From: 2-12-FULL-40-12 sp964518135
GTDB lineage: Bacteria > Patescibacteriota > Minisyncoccia > Minisyncoccales > 2-12-FULL-40-12
Assembly (NCBI GenBank): GCA_964518135.1
Contig: CAZFEY010000015.1
Coordinates: 1 to 15,172, forward strand
Direction: 5' to 3'
Length of the DNA: 15,172 nucleotides
This document shows positions 1-7,056 of the stretch, piece after piece; position 1 is the stretch's first letter; each line of letters begins with the position of its first letter. The notes beneath the pieces are model-generated. The model had not been told where the DNA came from and ran no database searches. It saw only the letters and a program-made list of their open reading frames with translations. Made by a program: the position numbers and the translations under genes.

Positions 1-553
1 CCAAATCCGTTTTTAGTTCCTTTATATCATTCAAAAACTCTTGATTCTTTTGGTTCAAAGCCTCAAGAGTCATAAGGTTATCGAAAAAATCAGACAACCG
101 CGGCTCCACAAGCAGAATCTCAATTAAACCCTTCTGATCTTCTTCGTAGAGAGTTCTCAAGATGCTGGCGAGCTTAATTTTTGAATTATCGATCTTGGTC
201 GCTGTTTTGCCTATTGAACCTTCGGTGTCTTTGATCTGGACTCCTAGATCCTGAATTACAAGATTGCTTTTTTTAATCTGAAGATCTAATTGACTAATTT
301 TCTTTTTAATTACAGATATCTGATTTTGTAAAGTATTTTTTTCTTTCTGAGTAATAGTGATGTCTTTTTCGTACTGGACAATTTTAGATTCTAATTCTGC
401 CAATTCTTTCTCTAGCGACGCTTTCTCGTCCTGATTAGAATCAGCAAAAACAAGAAACGAGTTTGTTTCTAATAAAACAGAGTCAAAAGTGAAAAACACT
501 AAGATTAAAAATAGAGGTATTATGTAACAACAAAATTTTTGGATTTTACCCAT
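1..553 (-). CDS. Secreted coiled-coil protein, N-terminal part of an EnvC/PcsB-like murein hydrolase or its activator (3' end cut by window)
   Basis: The start is the ATG at 553; the frame stays open to base 1, so 184 residues are visible and the C-terminus lies outside. A hydrophobic stretch (about residues 8-28) followed by VFAD (35-38) looks like a signal peptide or membrane anchor. Residues about 42-120 are a charged heptad-like coiled coil rich in K, E, Q, I and L. The stretch after it (LASILRTLYEEDQKGLIEILL, then a SDFFDNL segment) resembles the hinge of PcsB/EnvC/CwlO coiled-coil domains. In that family a C-terminal M23 or NlpC/P60 domain usually follows; it is not visible here. The likely role is in peptidoglycan cleavage or its control at the cell surface. 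It lies 24 bases downstream of bL25. The fold family is fairly sure, the enzyme activity is not. Confidence 0.72.
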   Translation of the reverse strand, partial: MGKIQKFCCYIIPLFLILVFFTFDSVLLETNSFLVFADSNQDEKASLEKELAELESKIVQYEKDITITQKEKNTLQNQISVIKKKISQLDLQIKKSNLVIQDLGVQIKDTEGSIGKTATKIDNSKIKLASILRTLYEEDQKGLIEILLVEPRLSDFFDNLMTLEALNQKNQEFLNDIKELKTDL

Positions 554-577
554 AATTATTGGGTTGTATCGCTATGC

Positions 578-1252
578 CTACTCTTCTCCTGGCGTTTCTT
601 CTTCGCTGGCTTTTTCGTCTTTTTCTATCTTTTCTACACCCTCAACTTTTTCTTCGATTGGTTTTCCTAATTCCTCTTCAATATTTTCCGGAGAAGCAAC
701 CAATACAACGATTTCTTCAGGATCTTTTTGAGTTTTAACTCCTTCTGGCAAAGGCAGGTCTTTTACTAAAATACGATCGTCAAAAGTTTTAAGGCTATCT
801 ACTTTAACAATAATTTCTTTTGGTAATTTTGTGGGTAGTGCCTTAACTTCGATTTGGGCGATGTTCTTAACCAAAGTTCCTCCTAGCTCTTTAACTGCTG
901 GCGCTTCTCCTTCAAAAATAATTGGTACTTCTACTTCGATTTCTTCACCCATCCTTGGCTGATAAAAATCAATATGGATTAAATCGTCAGTCAAAGGGTC
1001 TCTTTCGATACTATGAACGAGCACTAGAAAATTAGTCGCTTTGTCTTTATCATTTTCGCGCACATCAAGGGAAACCAACGAACTCTCCCCTGCTTCTTTA
1101 TAGATCTTGCTAAATTCTTTATGATTTGTCTCAAGTAGCATAAAATCTTTGATATCGGGGCCATACAAAATAGCCGGAATGAGTCCATCCTCTCTTAAAT
1201 CTCTTACCTTTTTACCAAACGTTTTACGAATTTTAACAGAAAGTGTTAACAT
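578..1252 (-). CDS. rplY: 50S ribosomal protein bL25 (Ctc/TL5 form)
   Basis: The 224-residue protein matches the long, two-domain form of bL25, which binds 5S rRNA in the large ribosomal subunit. Residues 1-97 form the L25 core: a basic N-terminus with RKTFGKKVRDLREDGLIPA and YGP, and the typical IERDPLTDDLIHIDFYQ block. Residues about 99-190 form the beta-rich TL5 domain (EVEVPIIFEGEAPAVKELGG, LPKEIIVKVDSL). The last ~35 residues are a highly acidic Glu/Lys tail, common but variable in this family. The ATG at 1252 gives the canonical N-terminus; no clear Shine-Dalgarno sequence precedes it. The gene follows the small membrane protein by 36 bases and precedes the coiled-coil wall protein. Identification is strong. 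Confidence 0.95.
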   Translation of the reverse strand: MLTLSVKIRKTFGKKVRDLREDGLIPAILYGPDIKDFMLLETNHKEFSKIYKEAGESSLVSLDVRENDKDKATNFLVLVHSIERDPLTDDLIHIDFYQPRMGEEIEVEVPIIFEGEAPAVKELGGTLVKNIAQIEVKALPTKLPKEIIVKVDSLKTFDDRILVKDLPLPEGVKTQKDPEEIVVLVASPENIEEELGKPIEEKVEGVEKIEKDEKASEEETPGEE

Positions 1253-1288
1253 GATTGATTGTTTTTTTAATAACTAAAGTTTGTTATT

Positions 1289-1729
1289 TTAAGACCCGAT
1301 CTGAAACTCATTAGAATAGAAAATCATATCTGCTTTGAAATTCTCTCCGTCTTTACACCCTATACAGATTGGAATCCGTAATCGATGAATCCCCTCCGGA
1401 ACATTGGGCAGAATCAATTCAAAAGACTTATTTCTTAATGGGTTTATTTTGTAATCGCTACCATTGAATTCTTTACAATCAATATAGTCATAAACCTCCC
1501 AACTACCATTTTTTCTTTCTAGGAAATAAGGATAGCACAAGGAAAAACTAATTTGCTTGAAAAGATTATTACTAATTTTTACCCTTAGAGTATCTCCGAC
1601 ACCATATGATTTATTGTTAGTAATAACTGATATGTCTTCTTTCACGCGGAACCTTATCGTAATAACAACTACGACAACTAGAATCACAATTATTATGGCA
1701 TAAATTATAACCCTGGCTCGATTTTTCAT
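1289..1729 (-). CDS. Small membrane-anchored protein with a probable Ig-like extracellular domain
   Basis: The 146-residue protein has no recognised gene name. A very hydrophobic segment (residues 7-25, mostly I and V) with basic residues in front predicts an N-terminal anchor with the rest outside the membrane. The outer part has the pattern of a bacterial Ig-like beta-sandwich: NNKSYGVGDTLRVKISNN, then NGSWEVYD, LPNVPEGIHRLRIP and a final EFQIG strand. This resembles Big_14/BsuPI-like domains by eye only. Four cysteines (65, 85, 122, 125), the last two as CIGC, could form disulfides or bind metal. It starts 3 bases after the stop of the SIMPL protein gene, so the two are probably co-transcribed and may act together at the cell surface. 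Function is unknown. Confidence 0.75.
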   Translation of the reverse strand: MKNRARVIIYAIIIVILVVVVVITIRFRVKEDISVITNNKSYGVGDTLRVKISNNLFKQISFSLCYPYFLERKNGSWEVYDYIDCKEFNGSDYKINPLRNKSFELILPNVPEGIHRLRIPICIGCKDGENFKADMIFYSNEFQIGS

Positions 1730-1732
1730 TCT

Positions 1733-2563
1733 CTAGTTAATCTCGTAAATTATAGAAACATTCGATTCTATAACGCTCTCTCCTGTCTCGATCTGCGGAG
1801 TCTCAGACTTATCTTCTCCACCTCCAATGCCCATAGCATAACCTTCGGCCATACGCGGGATACCTATTCCTCCCCCATCCTGAAAGCCAACTACGCCAAT
1901 CAATCTTACGTTGAGCTGACTAGCCAAATCCTTAGCTTTCTCTCTGGCTTGTTTTATAGCCTCAGCCCTTGCCTGGTTTTTCAATTCATCCACATTATCG
2001 ATAGTGAAACTTACGTCGTTGATTTGATTAGCTCCCAGGTCTGTTGCTATTTTAATCGTATCTCCTATCTTAGCCATATCTCTTATTTTTACTTCTAGAG
2101 TTTGAGTTACTTCATAGCCTACCAACACCCTAGTTTGATCTGGAGATGGACAGGGAAAGGCCAAACAGACGACCCCACTTCCCCTCCATTCGTAACGAGG
2201 GTAAACATAAAAATTAGTCGTCTTAATGTCTTTTTCATTGATACCCGTCTTCTTAATGGCTTCTATAATCGCATTCATCTTCTTTGCATTTTCATCCATG
2301 GCGCCGGCTACTGTCTTCTGTTCAATCTGGACCGAGAAACTAGTGACGGCTAAATCTGGTTTTGCGTATATCTTCCCAGTACCCTCTACGGTAATTGTAT
2401 TTTGGCCCTCTGGGTATTTTCCAATATATCTACTTCCCTTAATCTGGTTTACAGCAATAACCACAACCAAAAATATTAAAGAGACTAAGAATAACCCTAC
2501 AACTCCCTTAAAAAATGTTCCGGAAAACTTGTACTCTTTTTTGAAAATATCTTGATTGTCCAT
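1733..2563 (-). CDS. Membrane-anchored SIMPL-domain (DUF541, YggE-like) protein
   Basis: The 276-residue protein has one N-terminal membrane segment (about 17-39) and an external SIMPL domain (about 55-275). The family's hallmarks are visible: ITVEGTGKIYAKPDLAVTSFSV at the start of the domain, the NAKKMNAIIEAIKKTGI helix, DIKTTNFYVYPRYEW, GYEVTQTLEVKIRD, and the repeated-Ala helix ARAEAIKQAREKAKDLASQL. A non-canonical insertion, CLAFPCPSPDQ, lies before RVLVGYEV and holds two cysteines. YggE-type proteins have been linked to oxidative stress, and others to envelope assemblies, but the biochemical role is poorly defined. A weak -35/-10 pair lies 30 to 60 bases upstream, so it may start its own transcript with the following Ig-like gene. 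Family assignment is sure, function is not. Confidence 0.9.
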   Translation of the reverse strand: MDNQDIFKKEYKFSGTFFKGVVGLFLVSLIFLVVVIAVNQIKGSRYIGKYPEGQNTITVEGTGKIYAKPDLAVTSFSVQIEQKTVAGAMDENAKKMNAIIEAIKKTGINEKDIKTTNFYVYPRYEWRGSGVVCLAFPCPSPDQTRVLVGYEVTQTLEVKIRDMAKIGDTIKIATDLGANQINDVSFTIDNVDELKNQARAEAIKQAREKAKDLASQLNVRLIGVVGFQDGGGIGIPRMAEGYAMGIGGGEDKSETPQIETGESVIESNVSIIYEIN

Positions 2564-2593
2564 ATTTTTATATTACTTTATTCTGTACCACCC

Positions 2594-2622
2594 ATATTAG
2601 ACGTTTTTTATAATTTATTCAA
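2594..2622 (-). promoter_or_regulatory. Candidate promoter of the SIMPL gene
   Basis: Read on the minus strand, TTGAAT (2622-2617) is followed by a 17-base spacer and TAATAT (2599-2594), each matching 4 of 6 consensus positions. Transcription would begin about 25 bases before the ATG at 2563. AT-rich DNA gives such matches by chance, so this is weak. Confidence 0.3.
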
Positions 2623-2630
2623 TAGCTAAG

Positions 2631-3554
2631 CTATTTTTGTTGTTCATACATGGCAAATGCCTCTTCGGCACTTTTCCCGTCAAAAGTTATCGCTGATATC
2701 GCATTACACATAGCTATGGCTTCTTTCAGCCCTTTTTGATGGATATTTCTACCTGTGGCATTGCCGAAAGTGCCTATTTGTATTTGACCATACAGTCTCT
2801 CCAGAAAAGCTCTAACATCCGTCGAAGATCCACCTGCGCATATCACTTTAGTTCTGCCCGCGGCTTTTACAGCCTCCTCTAGGAGCTCTGGCTTATCTTC
2901 CCCGTTTGCTTTTGGTGGATTAATTTTTATAAAATCTGTTCCCAGGCAAGCTCCCACTCCAGCAGCCCCAGCTACCAAATGCGGATCTTTCTCGTCTGTT
3001 ACTGCTTTACCTCTTGGATACATCCACAAAACCGTAATAAGTCCGTTTTTATGGGCCTCGTGTATCATTTTTGCAGCCTCTCTTACCATCTCTGTTTCAT
3101 ACTCACTGCCCAAGTAAACTGTGTATCCCACGCCGACTATATTTAAACCAGAGCTTTTTTGAAAATCTAATACTTCGTTAACATCCCAGATATACGAACT
3201 ATTCGGATCATTCTGCTCTGATTTAACCAAATTGCTCTTAGAATTTAATTTCACTAAATATCTCACATTTCTATAATCCGCTCCGTATCTCGCAATAAGC
3301 CCTAATTGCGTTGCAAAGATACCGATCCTGGCCTGGCTAGCAATGCGGAATAGATGCTCTGGTGTAGCGTCATCAATATGAATACCTTCTCCAAAAAAAT
3401 CTTTGTTTAAATGCTCTATTTTTTGGTCACCGGCAAAAAGCATCATTTTGCCCGTATCTTGGGTTGCTGCCAAATAATTATCTATGTATTTATTTCTTAT
3501 TGCCGATGGTACGTCGGCTGGAACTAAAACATCTTTTTTAGTTATTTTGATCAT
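2631..3554 (-). CDS. Class I fructose-bisphosphate aldolase, archaeal/DhnA (DeoC/FbaB) type
   Basis: This TIM-barrel Schiff-base aldolase would join dihydroxyacetone phosphate and glyceraldehyde-3-phosphate into fructose-1,6-bisphosphate, or cleave it. The 307-residue form starting MIKITKKDV at the ATG at 3554 is preferred. An open frame continues upstream to 3677, but those 41 residues come entirely from the GC-rich repeat element at 3581-3677 and look nothing like a protein domain. Conserved features are FAGDQKIEHLN (about 40-50), the YLGSEYE strand region, LWMYPRGKAV, and DFIKINPPK, in which Lys210 is the likely Schiff-base lysine. CAGGSS and IGTFGNATGRNIHQ then form the phosphate-binding end. 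It lies downstream of fbp, supporting a role in gluconeogenesis. The substrate could be another sugar phosphate, since DeoC/LacD-like relatives exist; context favours fructose bisphosphate. Confidence 0.85.
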   Translation of the reverse strand: MIKITKKDVLVPADVPSAIRNKYIDNYLAATQDTGKMMLFAGDQKIEHLNKDFFGEGIHIDDATPEHLFRIASQARIGIFATQLGLIARYGADYRNVRYLVKLNSKSNLVKSEQNDPNSSYIWDVNEVLDFQKSSGLNIVGVGYTVYLGSEYETEMVREAAKMIHEAHKNGLITVLWMYPRGKAVTDEKDPHLVAGAAGVGACLGTDFIKINPPKANGEDKPELLEEAVKAAGRTKVICAGGSSTDVRAFLERLYGQIQIGTFGNATGRNIHQKGLKEAIAMCNAISAITFDGKSAEEAFAMYEQQK

Positions 3555-3580
3555 GGTTCTTATTAAAAGGGTTTTGTTTA

Positions 3581-3677
3581 TTGTCGTAATTCGCAGCCCC
3601 GCCGCTCGGCCTCGATAAAAACGAGGGCGGGGCGAGGACTTAGCAAATTTACCGCTGGAGCAAATTTGCGACGACAA
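3581..3677 (-). repeat. GC-rich inverted-repeat (MITE-like) intergenic element
   Basis: This 97-base block between fbp and the aldolase gene is far richer in G and C than its surroundings. Nested complementary segments are visible: TTGTCGT (3581-3587) with ACGACAA (3671-3677), CGCA (3592-3595) with TGCG (3667-3670), GCCCCGC (3596-3602) with GCGGGGC (3627-3633), and CCTCG (3610-3614) with CGAGG (3622-3626) around an ATAAAAA loop. The right half carries a direct repeat AGCAAATTT (3642-3650 and 3659-3667). Its ends are inverted repeats, as in small non-autonomous elements. It lacks a T-tract on the minus strand after the stem, so it is not an ordinary intrinsic terminator, though it could still attenuate transcription or protect mRNA ends. 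Confidence 0.65.
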
Positions 3678-3709
3678 AAAAATGAAACCCGAATGTTATT
3701 TATTTTAAT

Positions 3710-4594
3710 TTATGAATTTAAAAATTCTTCGGCTTTTTTAACTAAATCTTTGTTTCCTATAAATAAAGGCGTTCTCTGATTGGCGGAGTTTGGCTTTATA
3801 TCTAATATTGGTATCTTTCCATTTGAAGATGCTCCACCTGCTTGTTCCATTATAAATGACATCGGATTAGCCTCAAATAATAATCTTAATTTTCCTTCTG
3901 GCTTACTTTTTAAGGCGGGATAAACGAATATACCACCATATTGTAATACTTGGTTGAAATCTCCGGTGAAAGAACCTCCATACCTCAATTTATACCCTTC
4001 TCGCTCCATCCACTGAACAAATCTTTCCATACCAGGTATCCAATCTTTCCTTAATCCCCCAACGCTGTAAAGCTCGCCTTTTTCCGGTAATTTTATATTC
4101 TCTTCTTTCAAAAGAAACCCTTTTGGAGTGCTTAAAAACTCGTGCACTCCGTTACCAGCAGAATAAACCAACGTAATCACCGGGCCGTACAATAAATACA
4201 AAGCGGCTACCTGCTTTCTACCCTCAATCGGCAAATCATCTCGGTAAATGCCGAATATGGTGCCGACTATGTTATTGCTTTCTACATTGGAAGAACCGTC
4301 AAGCGGATCTATTGTTACGCTGAACATTGCCCCATCTTTAAATTTAACGATGTCCGGCTCCTCTTCAGACCCAAGCATTTTGACCATTCCGGTCGCCTTC
4401 AACTTTTCTTTCAAAAACTCATTCGCCCATTTGTCTAAAACCAATTGATCTTCTCCAAATACGTTCTTGGTGTCAGCCTTACCCCTCCTTTTTGTAAACT
4501 CATTCCTTATTGGCTCTGCCATCTGGCTTATTTTTATAATCAAATTGGCTACGTCTTTTTCTGCTACTCTTAAATGTTGTTGCAGTGTTTGCAT
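3710..4594 (-). CDS. fbp: Class I fructose-1,6-bisphosphatase
   Basis: The enzyme removes the 1-phosphate of fructose-1,6-bisphosphate to give fructose-6-phosphate, the committed step of gluconeogenesis. The 294-residue protein shows the class I signature: NVFGEDQLVLD (44-54), GSEEEP (75-80, metal-binding acidic residues), DPLDGSSN (96-103, metal and phosphate site), RYGGSFTGDF, GGIFVYP and EANPMSFIMEQAGG (from 241), whose first Glu is the conserved metal ligand. Typical bacterial members have about 330 residues, so this is a compact version, mainly through short loops and ends. It starts at the ATG at 4594, 15 bases after ppsA, with no strong Shine-Dalgarno site, and is followed by the repeat element and the aldolase gene. 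Operon linkage with ppsA supports a biosynthetic direction of flow. Confidence 0.93.
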   Translation of the reverse strand: MQTLQQHLRVAEKDVANLIIKISQMAEPIRNEFTKRRGKADTKNVFGEDQLVLDKWANEFLKEKLKATGMVKMLGSEEEPDIVKFKDGAMFSVTIDPLDGSSNVESNNIVGTIFGIYRDDLPIEGRKQVAALYLLYGPVITLVYSAGNGVHEFLSTPKGFLLKEENIKLPEKGELYSVGGLRKDWIPGMERFVQWMEREGYKLRYGGSFTGDFNQVLQYGGIFVYPALKSKPEGKLRLLFEANPMSFIMEQAGGASSNGKIPILDIKPNSANQRTPLFIGNKDLVKKAEEFLNS

Positions 4595-4609
4595 ATATGT
4601 TTATTTAAA

Positions 4610-7054
4610 TTACTTTTTACCTTTCGCTAACGACAAGATAGTTTTAATGACGGAATCGGCGTTCAAAGACATCGATTCAATCCCCTCCTTCATCAAAAAT
4701 TGTGCGAATTCTGGAAAAGTTGATGGCGCCTCACCGCAAATCCCGCAATATTTTTTCCTTTTATTGCATTTAGCAATAACCGTCCTTATCATTTCTATCA
4801 CGGCCTCATTTCGCTCATCGCCCTCTCCCGCTATTTTGGCAGAATCCCGATCAATTCCTAATGTTAGCTGGGTTAAATCATTAGAACCAATGCTCATTCC
4901 GTCGAAAATATCCAAAAATTTATCGGCTAAAATAACATTCGACGGAATCTCACACATAACCACAACTTTCAAGCCATTCCTGCCTTTCTCAAGTCCGTTT
5001 TTCTTTAACAGATCCAGGACTTTCTTACCCTCATCTACTGTTCGACAAAAAGGTACCATAATCCATATGTTTTTTAAGCCGAATATATCTCTTGCGCGTT
5101 TTATCGCCTTACACTCCATTTCAAAAGCGGGTTTAAATTGCTGATCCAGATACCTTGATGCCCCTCTCCAACCAATCATAGGATTAGATTCTGGTTGCTC
5201 AAACAATTCTCCACCAATAAGATTATTGTATTCATTGCTTTTTAAGTCAGAGAGTCGTAAAATTACTGGCTTCGGATAAAAAGCTGCTGCGATTTGAGAT
5301 ATTCCTTCTGATAATTCGTCAATGAAAAATTCTCTCTTGTCTTTGTACCCCAACGTATTCCTTTCTATCTCATTTTGTATTTTTTTCTTTTTTAAATTCT
5401 TAAAATGATAAAGCGCTAATGGATGAATCTTAATTTTTTCTGCTAAAATAAATTCCATTCTCGCTAAACCAACTCCGGCAACCGGCAAAAACGACGATTT
5501 AAAGGCGGTATCCGGAGCTCCAATATTGAGCATTATTTTTGTTTTGAGTTTTGGTATGCTTTCTAGATTATATTTTTTAATTTTAAACGGAATTTTCCCT
5601 TCAAAAATTCTCCCTTGAGATCCTTGACTACAATCTACGGTAACAGATTGATTATTTTTCAAAATTTCAGTCGCGCCTCTAGTCCCTACAATTGCCGGAA
5701 TACCAAGCTCTCTGCTGATTATTGCCGCGTGGCACGTTTTCCCGCCCTCGTTGGTTACTATAGCTGAAGCCATTCTCATTGCCGGCACCCAATCTGGATC
5801 TGTCATGGTAGTAACTAAAACCTCTCCCCTTTTAAAGGTTTCTATTTGAGCAACGTCTCGAATCACACGGACAGTTCCTTGTCCTATTTTATTACCAACG
5901 GCAATTCCTGTAAGTATCGGGTTTTTGTGGTTTTTGATATGATATTCCTCGTAAAATCTCTTGGTTTGTGGAGAATGAATTGTTTCGGGTCGAGATTGTG
6001 TAATAAAAATCTCTCCGGTATTTCCATCTTTCGCCCATTCTATATCTTGAGGGATTTTATAGTGTTCTTCTATTTTGCATGCCCATTTGGCCAATTGAAG
6101 CACTTCTTCTTCTGTTATAGAAAATTTCTCTCTTTGATTTTTTACAACACCTACCTCTTTTAATCCTCCCTTGGAATCATAAATGAATTTTTTATCTTTA
6201 CGTCCTAAATTCTTTGTGATAACAGGCTTGAAAGATTTGCCTTGAGAAGCGGAACGACGAAGGAGCCTGCCCTGAGCTTGTTGAAGGGTTGGTTTAAAAA
6301 CGTAAAATTCGTCTGGCGTCACCTTTCCCTTTACAATCATCTCTCCTACCCCCCAGATAGAACTTATCAAAACAACGTTTTGAAATCCTGTCTCTGTATC
6401 TAAGGTAAACATGATACCGGAAGAAGCTAAATCCGACCTTATCATTCGTTGAATACCTATCGAAAGCGCGAACTTAAAGTGTGAAACATTTTTTTCTTCC
6501 CTATAAGCAATTACCCTATCTCCAAACGAAGAAGCAAGACATTCTTTAATGGCCTTAAGTAATGATTCTTCGCCCTTCACATTAAGAAATGTTTCGAATT
6601 GTCCCGCAAAAGAAGTTTTTGGAGAATCTTCGGCAATACCGGAAGACCTTACCGCAACGCTTATATTTTTCCCATACTTTCGTTTCAATAACCTGTAATT
6701 TTTAATAATTTCATCTTCCAATTTATTGGGAAGATTCGCTTTTAGAATAAGTGAGCGAGCTTTTCTGCCGGCGTTTTGTAAGCTAATAATGTTCTGCGCA
6801 TTGTAATCTTTAAAGATAGCTTTCAGTTTTTTCTCCAATTCGTTCTCTCTTATAAAATACCAGTACGCACTGGCGGTTAGGGCGAAACCGTCAGGAATAT
6901 TTATTGATTCAGTTTTTAGTTTTTCGTTTTTAGTTTTTAGTTTGGCGAAGCGATTAAACATCTCTCCCAATGAAGCGTTCTTACCGCCAACCAATAAAAC
7001 ATCTTTGGAAGAAAGGTCTTTATACCATAAAATATTTTGTCTTGATTTTGTCAT
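4610..7054 (-). CDS. ppsA: Phosphoenolpyruvate synthase (pyruvate, water dikinase)
   Basis: PpsA converts pyruvate, ATP and water to PEP, AMP and phosphate. The 814-residue length is typical. The N-terminal nucleotide-binding domain has LVGGKNASLGEM (21-32), IPDGFALTA and AVRSSGIAEDSPKTSFAGQFETFLNV. The swivelling domain carries GGKTCHAAII with the phosphorylated His at residue 442. The C-terminal PEP/pyruvate barrel has GARMEF-like ARMEFI, WRGASRYL, MVPFCRT, GSNDLTQLTLGIDRDS and CGICGEAPS with the catalytic Cys at 773. Two segments look foreign to the family: residues 38-50 (KLKTKNEKLKTES) and 257-273 (LQQAQGRLLRRSASQGK). Both coincide with repeat-like DNA and lie in likely surface loops. 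The gene follows acsA after 2 bases and precedes fbp, so the three are probably co-transcribed. All catalytic residues look intact. Confidence 0.95.
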   Translation of the reverse strand: MTKSRQNILWYKDLSSKDVLLVGGKNASLGEMFNRFAKLKTKNEKLKTESINIPDGFALTASAYWYFIRENELEKKLKAIFKDYNAQNIISLQNAGRKARSLILKANLPNKLEDEIIKNYRLLKRKYGKNISVAVRSSGIAEDSPKTSFAGQFETFLNVKGEESLLKAIKECLASSFGDRVIAYREEKNVSHFKFALSIGIQRMIRSDLASSGIMFTLDTETGFQNVVLISSIWGVGEMIVKGKVTPDEFYVFKPTLQQAQGRLLRRSASQGKSFKPVITKNLGRKDKKFIYDSKGGLKEVGVVKNQREKFSITEEEVLQLAKWACKIEEHYKIPQDIEWAKDGNTGEIFITQSRPETIHSPQTKRFYEEYHIKNHKNPILTGIAVGNKIGQGTVRVIRDVAQIETFKRGEVLVTTMTDPDWVPAMRMASAIVTNEGGKTCHAAIISRELGIPAIVGTRGATEILKNNQSVTVDCSQGSQGRIFEGKIPFKIKKYNLESIPKLKTKIMLNIGAPDTAFKSSFLPVAGVGLARMEFILAEKIKIHPLALYHFKNLKKKKIQNEIERNTLGYKDKREFFIDELSEGISQIAAAFYPKPVILRLSDLKSNEYNNLIGGELFEQPESNPMIGWRGASRYLDQQFKPAFEMECKAIKRARDIFGLKNIWIMVPFCRTVDEGKKVLDLLKKNGLEKGRNGLKVVVMCEIPSNVILADKFLDIFDGMSIGSNDLTQLTLGIDRDSAKIAGEGDERNEAVIEMIRTVIAKCNKRKKYCGICGEAPSTFPEFAQFLMKEGIESMSLNADSVIKTILSLAKGKK
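6236..6286 (-). repeat. In-frame repeat-like insertion B in ppsA
   Basis: The minus strand here reads CTTCAACAAGCTCAGGGCAG and continues to 6236, encoding residues 257-273, which do not fit the PpsA family. The DNA resembles the short CTTCGACAAGCTCAGG-type repeats known from many draft bacterial genomes. A related sequence lies at 10717-10741 in the opposite orientation. The insertion keeps the frame and sits between DEFYVFKPT and ITKNLG. Confidence 0.6.
6905..6943 (-). repeat. In-frame repeat-like insertion A in ppsA (AACTAAAA-type tandem)
   Basis: The minus strand carries near-tandem copies of an AACTAAAAACT/ACGAAAA motif that encode KLKTKNEKLKTES, residues 38-50. In typical PpsA the helix after GGKNASLGEM runs almost directly into the IPDGFALTA strand, so this is an extra loop. 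The low-complexity DNA suggests repeat expansion or insertion without loss of frame. Confidence 0.55.
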
Positions 7055-7056
7055 AA

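Noticed and set aside
2619..2635. Palindrome AATAGCTAAGCTATT at the aldolase stop as a terminator
   Set aside because: The stem is short and AT-rich, its loop is too tight, and no T-tract follows on the minus strand.
3555..3677. 41-residue N-terminal extension of the aldolase
   Set aside because: It is encoded by the inverted-repeat element and is rich in Arg/Ser without family similarity; the ATG at 3554 gives the family-like start.
4467..5144. Open frame of 225 codons on the plus strand opposite ppsA and fbp
   Set aside because: It lies wholly antisense to two strongly supported enzymes, reads as low-complexity Ser/Phe/Ile protein and shows no domain.
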